This document shows, piece after piece, positions 34,228-46,734 of a stretch of DNA of 64,000 bases. The DNA comes from Piper betle (taxonomy: Eukaryota > Streptophyta > Magnoliopsida > Piperales > Piperaceae), in the NCBI GenBank assembly GCA_033002965.1, contig JAURVB010008711.1:98187-162186 (forward strand). Reading direction: 5' to 3'. The notes beneath the pieces are model-generated. The model made no database searches. It was given only the letters and a program-made list of their open reading frames with translations, and was not told the DNA's origin. The first letter of the stretch is position 1. Every line of letters begins with the position of its first letter. The translations under genes were made by a program, and so were the position numbers.

Positions 34228-35710
34228 GTGCTGCTATGCGCCGCCATTATTTGGCATCGCATGCAGCGCAGCTATGTGGGCCGTTGGATGGGTCCCCCCC
34301 ACACACACACACACACCTACTAGCGGCTGCGGCCCCCCATGCCCGCAATGACTATCAGCTGGCACGATAAGGAAAACAGAATAGAAGAAATTAGCAAGGG
34401 TAGTTTCGTAATAAAAACTTAACTCATTTCTTATTTGAGTCAATAATACGAAATACATCCTGAAAAATATAAAAAATATAGTAAAATATGATAAAATAAA
34501 ATAATCAAGTTCTAATGGATTGTTTTATTTTATGGTATTTTATTCTATGTTTTAATATTTTTGAGATGTATGTTAACTTGAGTAAGGAAGGAAATATGTA
34601 GGGGTAGTTTCGTAATAAAAGTTTGACTCACTTCTGACTCAAATCAATATTACGAAATACATTTAAAATATAAAATACAATAAAATATTATAAAATAAAA
34701 TAATCGAGTTCTAATAGATTATTTTATTTTATGGTGTTTTACTTTATTTTTTGTAATATTGACCGTCAATACTATAAAATACATCTCATAAAATATAAAA
34801 TAAATAGAATAAAATACTATAAAATAAAATAATCTATTAGAACTCGATTATTTTATTTTATAATATTTTACTGTATTTTTATATTTTTTGGGATGTTTCG
34901 TAATATTGACTCGAGTTGAAGTAAGTCAAGTTTTTATTACGAAACTACCTTTGCCCATTTACTTCTTTACTCGGGTCAATATTATGAAATACATCTCAAA
35001 AAATATGAAAAATAAAATAAAATACAATAAAATAAAATAATTCATTAAAACTCTATTATTATACTTTATGGTATTTTATTATATTTTTTGAGATGTATTT
35101 CATAATATTGACTCTAGTCGGGAGCGAGTCAAATTTTTATTACGAAACTACCCCTACCTATTTCCTTCCTTACTTGAGTTAATACTATGAAATACATCTC
35201 AAAAATATAAAAATATGAAAACATAAAATAAAATAATCCATTAAAACTCGATTATTTTATTTTATTGTATTTTACTATATTTTTTATATTTTTCAGGATA
35301 TATTTTGTAATATTGACTCAAGTTGGGAGCGAGTCAAGTTTTTATTACGAAACTACCCTTGCCCATTTCTTCTCCACTGTTTTTTATTCCATGCCACCTG
35401 ACTAGCTGTGACCTTGCCGCTGGCCAGTGCCGTTGCCGACGCGACAAAACCGGGGGGGGACACTACAATGGGGGGGCTGTGGCGGGCGGGGGCTAGAAGG
35501 CCAGGGGAGGGGGTGGGTGGTGGTGGCAGGGGGCGGACCTCGCAGCGACCGGTGGTCACGGGATGGGGGGCCGCGGTTGTCAGTAAGAGCGGAAGGAGGA
35601 GGAGGAGTGGGGGTGTGTTGTTGTGTTGTGTGGGCTATTGGATCGAAATCCAACGGTCCACACAGCTTGTGCTGCATGCGCTGCCAAATAATGGCAGTGC
35701 ATAGCAGCAC
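34228..35710. mobile_element. Non-autonomous TIR/foldback element, 1483 bp giant hairpin
   Basis: The ends are inverted copies over about 62 bp: GTGCTGCTATGCGCCGCC (34228 on) against the reverse of GGCAGTGCATAGCAGCAC (to 35710). Both arms reach CCGTTGGAT at 34281-34289 and 35648-35656. TA flanks both sides (34226-34227 and 35711-35712), a possible target duplication. Inside the TIRs the arms continue as inverted sequence: AAGGGTAGTTTCGTAATAAA on the left and its complement near 35346-35366. The centre is a series of AT-rich units with AAATACAT and GACTC motifs in both orientations. No transposase frame exists. It sits between TA-rich microsatellites. Confidence 0.8.
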
Positions 35711-35715
<5 letters not shown>

Positions 35716-35752
<37 letters not shown>

Positions 35753-35984
35753 CTTATATCTCCGTCGATTATTGTATCTTGTGCATTGTGCGGGTGTTTT
35801 GCTAATTTTTAAAATGAACAAGATAATAATGACATTAGTGAAGAAAAAAGCCTTCTTTAAGTGGAGAACAATATTTTATCTATCAAATGTAGATTGTATG
35901 GTCAAATATATATATATTGTTTGCAAAGAGAACATAGTTGGGGATTTAAAGCTTTAAATATAATGCTTTGTAAAAGAAAATTGT

Positions 35985-36032
<48 letters not shown>

Positions 36033-36042
36033 CACACACACA

Positions 36043-36123
<81 letters not shown>
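35716..36123. repeat. Microsatellite cluster
   Basis: (TA)n at 35716-35751 directly flanks the hairpin element. A compound array at 35988-36123 runs (TA)n, (CA)n, (CT)n, (TA)n without a break. The DNA between them holds no gene. Confidence 0.95.
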
Positions 36124-36127
<4 letters not shown>

Positions 36128-38463
36128 CATGGAATTAGGAGGCAAATTAAGAGGTAAATCTTCTTTTTAATTAATTAGCTTGTTAACATGTCTGAACATA
36201 AGTAATTAATATATTTTATATACAGTAACTCTTATCTATGAATTCATATTAATCACAAATTTTATTTTATTTTAATTTACTCCAATGTCTATTTTTAGTT
36301 CACAACATGCATGTAAAACCTTGAATTCGATTCATCCCTAATGGCCTATTAGGTTGGTCAAGTATGTACTTTAGAGTATTGGAAGGTACTACAAGAGTTT
36401 AAGATACGTCTGAAAAAATAATGTCGGGTGTAAGGTATACGAGCTAACGTTTACTCATGTCTCTCTGATCCTCATCAAGGTGAAAGGTTGCCTACATGTA
36501 CCCTCAAGGTACTCTGTTCCAAGTTCTATAATTATACTAAGGTATCCTATGAGTCCTGTTGTCATATGGGGGACCCCACTAGTGGGTAAGGGTCCAAGAT
36601 AATAAGCTATATAACTTACTATCACTGGTCTAAGTCTAACTCTCAAGTGTCCCTACAAGAGGAATTATACCGCTAATCGAGTCTTAGTTGACTCGGTCCC
36701 AAGTTGAGTATCTCATTTTGTCCCATAAGGGAACAAGGATAGTTGTATACTATAGCTCTGGTAACTATTTGGACCACCAATAACTGCTGAGGGGAACTCT
36801 CTGCGACAGAAAGGCAGCAAGCACTCTTGTGAATGCACAGGGTGTTGTTTTAATGAGTATAAAGGCATACTCTAAGTGAACTGCATAATCTGAATTTGGT
36901 TTGTGGCATGTGCACTAGCCAATATCTGCTCATCTCAACCTTTTAGACATATTTATGGTAGGACTAGTATATTTAGAGGAGTATGTGGAAATACTCTAGT
37001 GAAAACTCAACTTTTTCTTGAATTTATGGGTAACAGAAAGCAGACTGAGATCTCTCATGGAAGTCTGGTCATGCTACTCTAAAAATCTAACTAGTAGGTA
37101 TCTCATCCTTACATGTGTGGGTCTCACATCTGATGTACTGGGGAAGGAGTACGTTGAGCTAAGGAAATCCTACTAAGTAAGTATATCACTTTGGTCTATA
37201 GTGATATAAGAGTATTGTGCAAGTGACAAGGGTGACAAAATCTCTCTATAGGATACTGGGTGGCTAAAATATCTATAAGTTTATAGACATGTTTCTAAGA
37301 TCATCATGATTTTACTCTGCCACAAACGGCTAGCCTGTGGAATACTCAACCAATGATGAGTCTAAAAGATGGCTCCTAAGTAGCTTTAGTTCGATCAGCC
37401 AACAGTAAATATGTATTTCTTGATACCATACTAGTCATACACTTCTAAACTAGTGGGGTTTAAACAACCCAAAGAGCCACTATCTTCATTCAAGCCTACG
37501 GGGACTCATAATGAGGTTTTTGACATGTGTCTCATCTGTTCTTTAATGATGTGTAATCTACATTCCTATACCGATTTATAGTATTGATTTTGACTCACAT
37601 GACTACTATCACTGTGTTAGATTCTCAAGCAATGCTATCAGTTAAGATGAGCGTACACTGAGGTCTCTCTATCTTGTTAGCATGGTCTACTTTAACTGAA
37701 GTTGCCTTTAAAGTAGCTAGGGGTGAAGTCGCTGTCTAAAGATTGGTGTGTAATCGACTACCTGCAGTACAAACCCTAATTAATACTTCAATGGTACCTC
37801 TTACACATGAGGCAAAGGCTTACTCCTATGGCTCAAGGTGATAACCTAATTGTCCTGGTGATGCATAAGGGAATCACTCTTCCTGAAGGACACTCCCTCG
37901 CCGAACCCGCTGTCTATTAGCAAAGACTTTGACACGAGTCAGTCTTTCACTGGCTGGGCCAAACTTTAATGGATGGTACTGCATGTCTGATCATCGGCTA
38001 ACCATCTAATCTATGTACCATGGCTATGGGGCCCACATATACACTATCATGGTGACTAAACAATCTAATAACTTTGGTCATCCCATCTATAAGTCATACT
38101 ACCATCGTTTCTACCCATGAGTATCACTCTAAAGACGGCCACCAACACTGACTGATGAGGCTATTTTGTAATACACATTTGACCTAAGAATAACATGTCA
38201 TGGCAATGGTATGCAAGGTAGATGTGATATCACATTACAATAACCCCAGTTCTCCTAACTCTCTTCTACCATGTTGATGCCACTATAGCTAGACAACGCC
38301 CACAATCTCTAACCCTACTTGGCTCCAAAAGGTGTGATATGTAGTCCTTAGGCATGACTAAGAGAGCCTACAAGTAGTTTCCCTTTTGTAAGGTGAGGCA
38401 ACAACTATTTAGCCATGACTCCCACGCCAATTGGTGATAACGAGATACACAAATAGCATCAAG

Positions 38464-38603
38464 GATGGTAGTTGTGCAACTCGGACAATGGTTGTCCAAT
38501 TCCAATGGTAGTTGTGCAACTCAGATGGTAGTTGTGCACCTCGAATAATGGTTACACACTGCAGATAGTGGTTGTGTACATTGGACAGCTGTAGTGTTAT
38601 CCA
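38464..38603 (+). repeat. Degenerate 20-bp minisatellite
   Basis: About seven units of the type GATGGTAGTTGTGCAACTCG follow each other, with GACAATGGTTGTCCAATTCC and AATAATGGTTACACACTGCA as variants. It lies inside the decayed retrotransposon sequence. Confidence 0.8.
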
Positions 38604-39746
38604 AGTGTTAAGGGGTCTGATCCTGATCATGCTTATCATGAACACACTAGTGTTTCTAGCATATTTATATCTATGTGTGTGTCTCTTCATAGGTGGCTGC
38701 TAACATCTAATTAAACATGTCTGATCCTAAGGGGTATGGATCATAGTGGTGACACGTACGATGGTGAAACAATGTTGAGTTCACACTAGTCTCATGAAAT
38801 CTTGGGTGACTCCTCGTATCAGTGCTAATTGGCTCTCAAACAACAACCACTACTCTGGCACTAGCGGTTCGAGTGAAATCTGGTCAAACATTTAATGTTG
38901 TGGTCAAAGGTAGTCTTGGTCATCCTTGATGTGTCCATTCTTCTATCCAGTGACAGGTAGCTAAAGGTGCTGCCAAAAAGGGCATAAACTAGTAGAAGTT
39001 GAGGAGGTGGCAAAGGGCCTATGGAAAAGTAGGTCCTCCTCACTACTCATCTTCATCCACTATTGGCATATCCTTAAAGTGGTCCATCCCAAGTCATGTG
39101 TCCTAACTCTTGTTTATGCTCCTTATGCTCCCGAGCTTTATTGGCATAGTCGTGACATCATCAATAAGAATCCACATGAAAGTTAGGGTGTGATGAAGAT
39201 CTCGAAGCAACATCTAATGGAATTGTCCAAAACACTATGTGGTCCATGCTCATGTCCCAACTATCTCTACTAGTTCCTCGTACTCCAAACTCCCTACATG
39301 TGACATCTTTGAGAACTCCGTCTCGTAATGTATACCAAGTCCCAAGGCAGAGGACTAAAGTGGTGATATGTAAAAAGATGGCCAAGTGTTGTAATGTAGT
39401 CCCCAATGCTCCAAGTACTCCTGGTCACCAGACGACTTATCTTTAGCAAACTAAAAATGTGAAACACTGACTCATCCAAATCTCTGGCACAATGGAAAGG
39501 AAAGGTGTGTCTCTAAGCCTATCAGACATGTCAGTGAGATCCATGCTTCCATCTACTAAAATCTTAATCTCAAATCTAACTCATAATTCCTCTATAACTG
39601 TTAACACTGAAACATGCACTTATGAAGTTTGAAAATTTTGGAAGCCTGAAAAAAAACCAGAAGAAATGACCTGCCAACTTGATTAGGGACAACTCTACAC
39701 ATTTGGCTCAAAACATAAGTCTTTCATCTTAATCAACCAAGACATG

Positions 39747-39758
39747 GCTCTAACACCA
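39747..39758 (-). other. Degenerate iMet primer binding site
   Basis: GCTCTAACACCA (minus strand TGGTGTTAGAGC) matches the consensus TGGTATCAGAGC with two mismatches. The preceding CTTAATCAACCAAG is shared with the intact element at 2104-2117, so both belong to one superfamily. Confidence 0.7.
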
Positions 39759-39760
39759 AA

Positions 39761-40363
39761 TGTAACACCTAAATCTGATTCACCTAAGAATTCGATCGAA
39801 AATATTATGATCGAGTCAAGTCACGTTTAAATCGATTAATCAGAAAGAATCAAACAAGAAACAGGCCTAATCAACATTCTTGGTGTCTCAAGAAAGGAAA
39901 ACATCACTAAATATGTTGCCAACACTCGATAAGAAGGATGAAAGGATGTATGCAACAACCTAATAAGAAGCCACGTGCAATGACATAGTATGCGAACACT
40001 CAACACACAATAAAAATGAAAATATAAATGGAAAAAAATATAGGAATAAATACATCAAAATATTGCCAAACTTAAGTCTGAATGTTTCATCAAGAGAAAT
40101 GATATCACGTCCGATCTACTGATACAAAAGCTGGTGAGAGCATACATCACATTACACTAATTAAATACATATAAATATGCATCAAATATAGACAAAAGAA
40201 CGAAAGAAAATAATAACATGTTAAACACCAAAGCCACCCCAACACACAAGAACACAAGACCTACATAAACAGTAGAAAAAACGTTAGCAACGAGTGTTAC
40301 TGGTCCAAAAATAGCTAATACATACTGACAAATGAAATCTGACTTCCATAAGGAATGAAATCA

Positions 40364-40409
<46 letters not shown>

Positions 40410-40453
40410 ACACACACACACATATATATACATATCACCATGGGAACACTCAA
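39761..40453 (-). repeat. Decayed LTR beginning TGTAACACC
   Basis: It abuts the PBS-like site. It shares the string ACGAGTGTTAC and its surroundings (about 40290-40320) with 2690-2705 of the complete LTR, so it is a diverged relative. A (TA)n run sits at 40367-40407. The right end is not seen and may be cut by the next LTR. Confidence 0.55.
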
Positions 40454-41468
40454 TGTAACATCCCAATTTTTTCAGTCTAATGGCATACCAAAGTGCAATG
40501 CTAAAAATTCATAAAGCTATTAATTTAACTATTATTGTATAAACTTCACGGAAGCGGATTTCAAAAGCATAGGCTAGAACCACTCAATGGCCAACTAAAT
40601 TCATATATACATATATACATACATAATCATACATATTATGCCAGAACATATAATGGCACCATGTGTAGCCTGGACAACTCAATGGAGCACACAACGCGTC
40701 ATAAACATATACATATATCGGAATGTAGACGATGGTAACATGCTTACATTATACATAAATAAATACATATACTAATAAATACATATACTGGAATCTAATT
40801 GACGGTAACATACTTGTATAAAAATGAACATATACATATACCTGAATCTAGTTGATGATAACATGTCTATATCATACATAAACATAAACATGTACCAAAA
40901 TCAATTCAACGGTAACATGCTTGTTCTAGTAGAATTATACAAAAAGTACACATATACGTAAATATAAGTGTTGGTGCATGGGCCAACATGGTAGCACATG
41001 ACCACTAAATCAAACTAGAAATCTAGTAATAACTTAATATAAGAAAATATGCACTTCAAAGTATGGTTGACGTGCAACTAACTTCAATGATAAATTTTGA
41101 TAAATTTCGAAACTAATGACCATGTTGGAAAATTCAACAAAGGTGGTTGTTTTACATAAGTTCCCCCTTCTAAGTTGGGGAAGATGTGCTTATAAAGACA
41201 TAGTTTAGTGCAAATTCTAACAAATTTTGGAACCAACGGCCGTTGAAAAGCTCAACAAATGTGGTTGTTTCACACAAGTTCCAACTTCTAAGTTGAGGAA
41301 GATGTGCTTATATAAACATAGTTTATGTGTGAAAACGAATAAGAAAGTAATGAAAGTTCATAATAAATTAGTCATAAATATATATACACTCCATAATAAC
41401 GAAATACGAAAAGATAAGATTTACAAAACCCTCAATAAAATAACCAAGTTATTTTCATAGTTTTATAA
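40454..41468 (-). repeat. Second LTR-like block with internal repeats
   Basis: It begins TGTAACATCCCAA and ends near GTTTTATAA. Beyond the end, at 41478-41498, lies the PPT-side palindrome TTTTCGTCCTCGAAAA, as at the 3' LTR of a minus-strand gypsy element. Four degenerate units with GGTAACATGCTT occur at 40735-40921, and a 120-bp duplication is listed separately. Confidence 0.5.
41102..41330 (+). repeat. 120-bp tandem duplication
   Basis: The copies at about 41102-41213 and 41222-41330 share AATGTGGTTGTTT-type text, CTTCTAAGTTG, GGAAGATGTGCTTAT and ACATAGTTTA, with about 15-20% divergence. Confidence 0.8.
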
Positions 41469-41499
41469 TATCCTATTTTGAAAATTTTCGTCCTCGAAA

Positions 41500-42834
41500 A
41501 TATATAGAAGTCATAATGAGAAATATCACTCAATCGTCGAATATATTAGATCTTACCCCGGTAGGTATTAGATGTGAGACTAATATAACTTTTGGGAGAG
41601 ATATTATATTTAAAATAGTTTTTTTGCTCTAATGCTTATTTTTAGCTCACAAAATAAAAAATTTTAATCAACAAATAGATTTAATTATTATCAACTTTGG
41701 TCATTGTTATAACTATTTAATGTAATCTTTTAACACTCGCCTCACCAATAATTTTTTCCGTGCCAAACTACTTTCCTTTGTTTTAGTTTACTTATGAAAG
41801 TTTATAACTTGTCAACATTTCTTAATGAAATAAAAATATTTTGTTAAATAAAATTTGGGTCACTATTAGAAAAATGTATGTATGTATTAATATAAATTTT
41901 GTTGTAAACAATTTTTTGTTCGTATTTGAAGAAAAATATTACTAAAAAATTTTGTTTAATTATTATAATTATTGTTGATAATATTAATCATAAATGTTAA
42001 AATATATTGCTCATTAAATTTTACTTTTTTATTGACATATTTTTTATATAAAATTTAATTTATTTATGATATTATTAATTTATACTATTCATTGTAACAC
42101 TAAACCTTAAAAATAAGAGAAGGGGAGGTGCCCTGAGTATATAGGTTAGAATTAAACTTCAAAATGTTTTTCTCACAAGGAATTCAACGTTCATATCCTT
42201 AACCACCGATGAAAAATATTATATTAAACATCTCAAATAAAATGCAAATAAATCTACCCCCTCAAAATATTATATAAAGAGATATTATATTAAACATCTT
42301 AAATACATAAAAAATAATAATAATAATAACTAGCAAAAATAAATAATAAGGAATAATTTTTATGTTCCCCACTCTTCAAAATGTCTCTAAACCCGAAGAG
42401 AAATTTGTTGAAACCAAGCCGAATTTTTTATTCAGTTCAGCTCAGTTGGTTTTTCCGGTTTGAACCCAAATTCAAGAACCTCCCACACAAAACAAACCAC
42501 TTATCAAAAGATATAAAATATCAAATAAAAACAACGTATTGACACATTTAAATAGAGGAAAATCGTTTATCCGCATAAATATGCAGAATATCATTGCACA
42601 AATGACCATGGGCTCACAACAAACTTAATAACGATTAATATTTAGATAACTATAAAGCTATGAATCAAACTCTATAAATCAGTGCCTTTGGCTGTCATCG
42701 TGTGCATAACACAAAATGAGAGTAGGGAAATTACAGTTTTCTTGCTTCTGTATTTTCCCATTATATTTAAACAAAGCCTTTCCCTTTTATTTATTTATTT
42801 TTAAAATTAAACAAGTGATTTTTTACACACCCTT
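41500..42834. other. AT-rich intergenic DNA
   Basis: 41547-41600 still resembles TRIM or gypsy PPT-side sequence (GGTAGGTATTAGATGTGAGA). The rest is AT-rich without genes. Confidence 0.5.
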
Positions 42835-42984
42835 TGTGAAATCCATCAAGTTAGTCTCATGTCTAATACCTACTAAAATAAAATCATATTCATAAATGAG
42901 AATGAACTATAAATCTTTAATTTAATTAATAACTTTTAAAGAGATGTTTTAGCATATTATATTCGATTGGGCTGAATCATTACA
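42835..42984 (+). mobile_element. Solo LTR of a TRIM element
   Basis: These 150 bases are a diverged inverse copy of the 150-154 bp LTRs at 60.7-61.3 kb. They run from TGTGAAATCC to ATCATTACA and contain TAATACCTACT, ATGAACTATAAATCTTTAA and TTTTAAAGAGATG in the same order. Flanks CCCTT and CCCTC form an almost perfect 5-bp target duplication. Confidence 0.82.
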
Positions 42985-43654
42985 CCCTCCGACATGCTAA
43001 AGGTTTTTAGGTAGATAGTGAATCACAATATTTCTCTATTCTTGATTAGGGCTCCATTAACGAAGTAACACCCAAAAAGATCCAACGAGACCTAGGAACA
43101 TTTGTCTATGTTCATCCATTAGTAGCATTAAAGTAGTTAAATTTGGAATTAACGCTTTTCCTTCATTAGCATATCGGAGATTGAATAATTTTAAGACTTT
43201 GGCTTGTAACTAAATTTATAGAGTTGACTCGGCCGGACAAACTTTTGAATCAATGCAATACTCACAATTATAAAAATTCGGGTATTGACTCTATTTACAT
43301 AAGTTATGTCTCGGTTAGCTCGCTTTTTTGCCTTGCTGTACACCTCAAGTTTAGTGAAATAAAAAAATGCTGATTAAGAATAGAGGGATTCGAATTCACC
43401 GTTGGCTTAGCCATTTATGAATAATTTAAATTATCTGGATAATATTTATAAGTAAAATAATCAGCTATAAGGTCTTAAAGCAAATATTGGTTGAAGACTT
43501 AACAAAGAACTTTGCAAGAACAATTAACAAAGAATTCACCATTGACTATTTAATCTCATTTACAACTTTGCAAGAACAATTCTGATTGGTTTACAACAAC
43601 TTCAATTGCTTCAAAAGATATCCCCCATGGACTATCATACGAAGAAAATTGTGA
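42985..43654. other. Intergenic DNA downstream of the receptor kinase
   Basis: No gene or repeat recognised; the part next to 43654 is probably the 3' UTR of the minus-strand gene. Confidence 0.55.
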
Positions 43655-46600
43655 TCAGTCCTCAAGCTCAACAGTTGAAGAAGACAAACCAAGAGAAGAT
43701 GCAAAGGCCAAGCTACTATTCCCGGTGAGGTACCTCTTGAGTCTATCCAAATCATCGGCAACATCTTGCATGGTTGGTCTGCTAGCAGGCGACTCTTGGG
43801 TACACACCAAACCCAACTCAATCAACTCCCCAATCCCTACCTCCCACATGCTTCTCTCCTCTGCTTCCATGCCTCTTGTAGCTCTGATCATGGCATTGTC
43901 TATCACTTTCTCCACCCTTCCATGGAATTGGCTCTTTACCCACTTGATCAAGCTCAACTCGCCGGTAAACATGTCATCGGTCGGCCTCTTTCTAGTCACC
44001 ATTTCAAGCACCAAAACCCCGTAGCTGTACACATCTCCCTTTGTCGAGATGTTGGACCCCAAACCATATTCTGCAACAAAGCCAATGTGGCAATGAGGAG
44101 CATAATAAAACCAAGTTGATGAATGGTGTAATCTAGTTCATGAACTGAAAGTTTTACGGGCGTAGAATCATGGGTTTTCTTTGAATTATAGTGTGGATGA
44201 TCAGGAGGATCTTGTACCTGGTGCCATGTAGCCAATGGAACCACACAACATATTGGCAGTGGACGCGCCGGCACTATCACTATTTCCAGCACCTACTCCA
44301 TTCGTGAGCAGTCTGGCATTTCCGAAATCAGAGACCAGAGCAGTCATGTCATCGTTGAGAAGAACATTGCTCGGCTTCAAATCGCAGTGTATAACCCTTA
44401 CCGGAGAATGGTGGTGCAAATATGCCATGCCCTCTGCTACATCACTGCAAATGTTCACTCTCTGAAGCAAGCTCAATTCATGGAGCTCAGGGTCCTGATC
44501 ATTGGGATACAAATGGCTTTCTAGGCTGCCATTTGCCATGAACGGTAGAACCACGGCTTTGAAGTCGGGCCTGCTACAAGCAGTGATGATTCTGATTAGA
44601 TTTCTGTGCCTGATTCTCTTGAGCACTTGGCATTCCTTGTTGAAGCTCTTTGTTGAGTTGCCTGTTTGTAGACGCAACACTTTGACTGCAACCAATGTGC
44701 CATCTCTCAATGTGCCCTTGTAAACTCGGCCATAGCCGCCTGATCCTATCAACCTTCCTTCATGGAAGCCCCCTGTGCATTCTTCCAGCTCTCTGTAAGT
44801 GATGCGTGGGAAGTTGAGCTTCAAATCAAAAGCTGTTCTGATGCTCATGTCGCTTTGTTTGAAAATGATCATCTTCCTCCTGATAATACAACCCAAAAGC
44901 AGAACGAGTACGGAGAAAGCTGCTATTGACGAAACAACTATAGCCCAATTTTTGTCCTTGAATTGTTGCAATGTCTGGTCCCAGGTAATGATCCAGAAAG
45001 GTGGCAATTGCCCAAAAGGAGAGGTTTGTTAGGTGCAATGAGGTGATCAAAATGGTTGGGATTGATCCAGTGAAGTCATTGTATGAGAGGTTCAACTGAG
45101 AAAGACTGGTGCAATCATTGAGGCTTGGCAGGATCAAACCTGTGAGGCTGTTGTATGAGACATCCAAGAGCTCAAGACTTCTGAGGCGCCCAATCGAGTC
45201 CGACAGCTTTCCTTGAAGAATGTTGTGAGAAAAATTCACAACTCTTAAGCTGGGGCAGCTCTCCAATTGAGATATGAAGTACCCACTAAACTTGTTGCAT
45301 GAAAGATCCACCTCTTGGAGCAGCTCCAATTTGCTTAGCTCCAGAGGCACAGAACCTTGTAGCAAATTGTTGGAGAAGTTCAAGTACCCCATCCCACTAA
45401 TGCCAGAGATTTGTGCAGGCACAGTACCTGACAATCTGTTGTAAGACAGAACAAGTGACTTCAGGACTTGCAGCTCCCAATGGCAGCTGGGATTGAACCA
45501 CTAAGATTGTTCTCTTGCAAATACAAGAACTCCAGACGGCTAAGATTTCCAAAACTATCTGGTAGGTGACCAGAAATATTGTTCCTCGAAATGTCAAGCA
45601 GCCCCAATGAGGTCATCCCTCCCATGGTGGAAGGAATTGAACCGGACAAAAGGTTGCTAGACAAGATGAGCTGCTCTAGCCTCTGCAACAGAGTGATCTC
45701 CTCTGGGATTGCCCCACTCAGAAAATTGCTAGACAAGTTCAACAAAGTGAGATTGGCAAGCAATCCAATGTCAGGAGGGATATGCCCATAAATCAAATTC
45801 TTGTCTAAGTTCAATGCAGATATATTCGTCCCAGCCAAAGGTGCAAAACTGGGCAGCTCCCTCCAACACCAATGCCCACCAGCTCCACTCCTTTAAGACT
45901 ACTACACTTAGCAAGAGCTTCAAACAATGGCTTGAGATTGGAGCTCACAAAGTGGTTGCCGGAAAGATGCAGTCTTTCCAATCTTTGCAGCTTGCCAACA
46001 ATCCCCGCCGGAAGCTCACCAACCAAGCTGTTGTTCTCCAAGTCCAGAATCCTCAACCTAGACAGATTCCCAACCGAAGCTGGGATCTCGCCAACGAGCT
46101 TGTTGGAGTAGAGGTTGAGGTGAGTCAGGTTGGCGAGGTAGTGACCGATTAGAGGTGGGATTTCGCCGGAGATCGCATTGCCGGAGAGATCAACGTAACC
46201 AAGAGCAGAGCAGTTGTAGAAGGAGGCCGGAATCTGACCAGACAAGAAGTTGTCACGAAGGTCGAGATAGAAGAGGTTGGCGAGCAAGCCGAAGGAGCTC
46301 GGTATGGGGCCATGGAGGTCGGCGCCATGGATGGCCAGCACTGAGAGGCAGCCGAGCTCGCCGAGCTCGACCGGGATGGCGCCAGACAAGCCGTTCTCGG
46401 CCAGGTCGAGGATCTGCAAGCGGGTGAGGTTGCCGAGGGCGGGGTGGAGGGAGCCGTGGATGCCGACGCCGGCGAGCTGGAGCTTTGCTACACGGTTCCC
46501 GGTGCAGGTGACGCCGGTGAAGTTGCAGACGGCGGTGGAGTCGAGCCAGTTGGCGAGTTGTCGTTTTGGGTCACTTGTGATGCTGCTCTTGAAGGCGAGG

Positions 46601-46734
46601 AGGGCGGCCTTGTCGCCGTGGAGGGAGTCGACGCCATGGGTGGGAGGTGGTGCCATGGATATGGTGGCGAGGAGAGGGAGTACGAGGAGGTAGCTTGTCT
46701 TCATGATCAGTTGTTGCATGGCCTCTAACTTCAA
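43655..46734 (-). CDS. LRR receptor-like serine/threonine kinase (At2g24130-like), several frameshifts
   Basis: Exon 1 is about 46734-44218 and exon 2 44070-43655, with the intron inside the kinase activation region (MAP then EYG), giving about 970 residues. In order: a signal peptide (start 46734 or the inner MKTSYLL), an LRRNT (LLAFKSSI...NWLDSTAVCNFTGVTC), some 15-17 LRRs, a TM segment (WAIVVSSIAAFSVLVLLLGC) and a kinase. The kinase has GSGGYGRVYKG, AVKVL, HCDLKPSNVLL, SDFGNARL and GSIGYMAPE. HCD in place of HRD makes it a non-RD kinase, typical of immune-type receptors. Four one-base losses break the frame, all in homopolymers: 45859-45861, 45476-45478, 45014-45017 and 44949-44953. Each continues cleanly in the next frame. 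It is either a young pseudogene or, more likely, has uncorrected sequence errors. Confidence 0.88.

Larger units (their letters stand above)
36313..39760. mobile_element. Decayed LTR-retrotransposon sequence
   Basis: TGTAAAACCTTGAATTCG at 36313 resembles the LTR start TGTAAAACCCGTGATTCG of the gag-only element, here on the plus strand. The right side ends at a PBS-like site and an LTR edge (39747-39761) in minus orientation. Between them only gag-like fragments can be guessed on the minus strand (near 39280-39310), all broken. The stretch is moderately GC-balanced, unlike its AT-rich flanks, which supports a transposon origin. It is probably more than one element. Confidence 0.5.

Noticed and set aside
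45814..46728. Several plus-strand frames opposite the receptor kinase
   Set aside because: They are antisense shadows of the LRR coding sequence.
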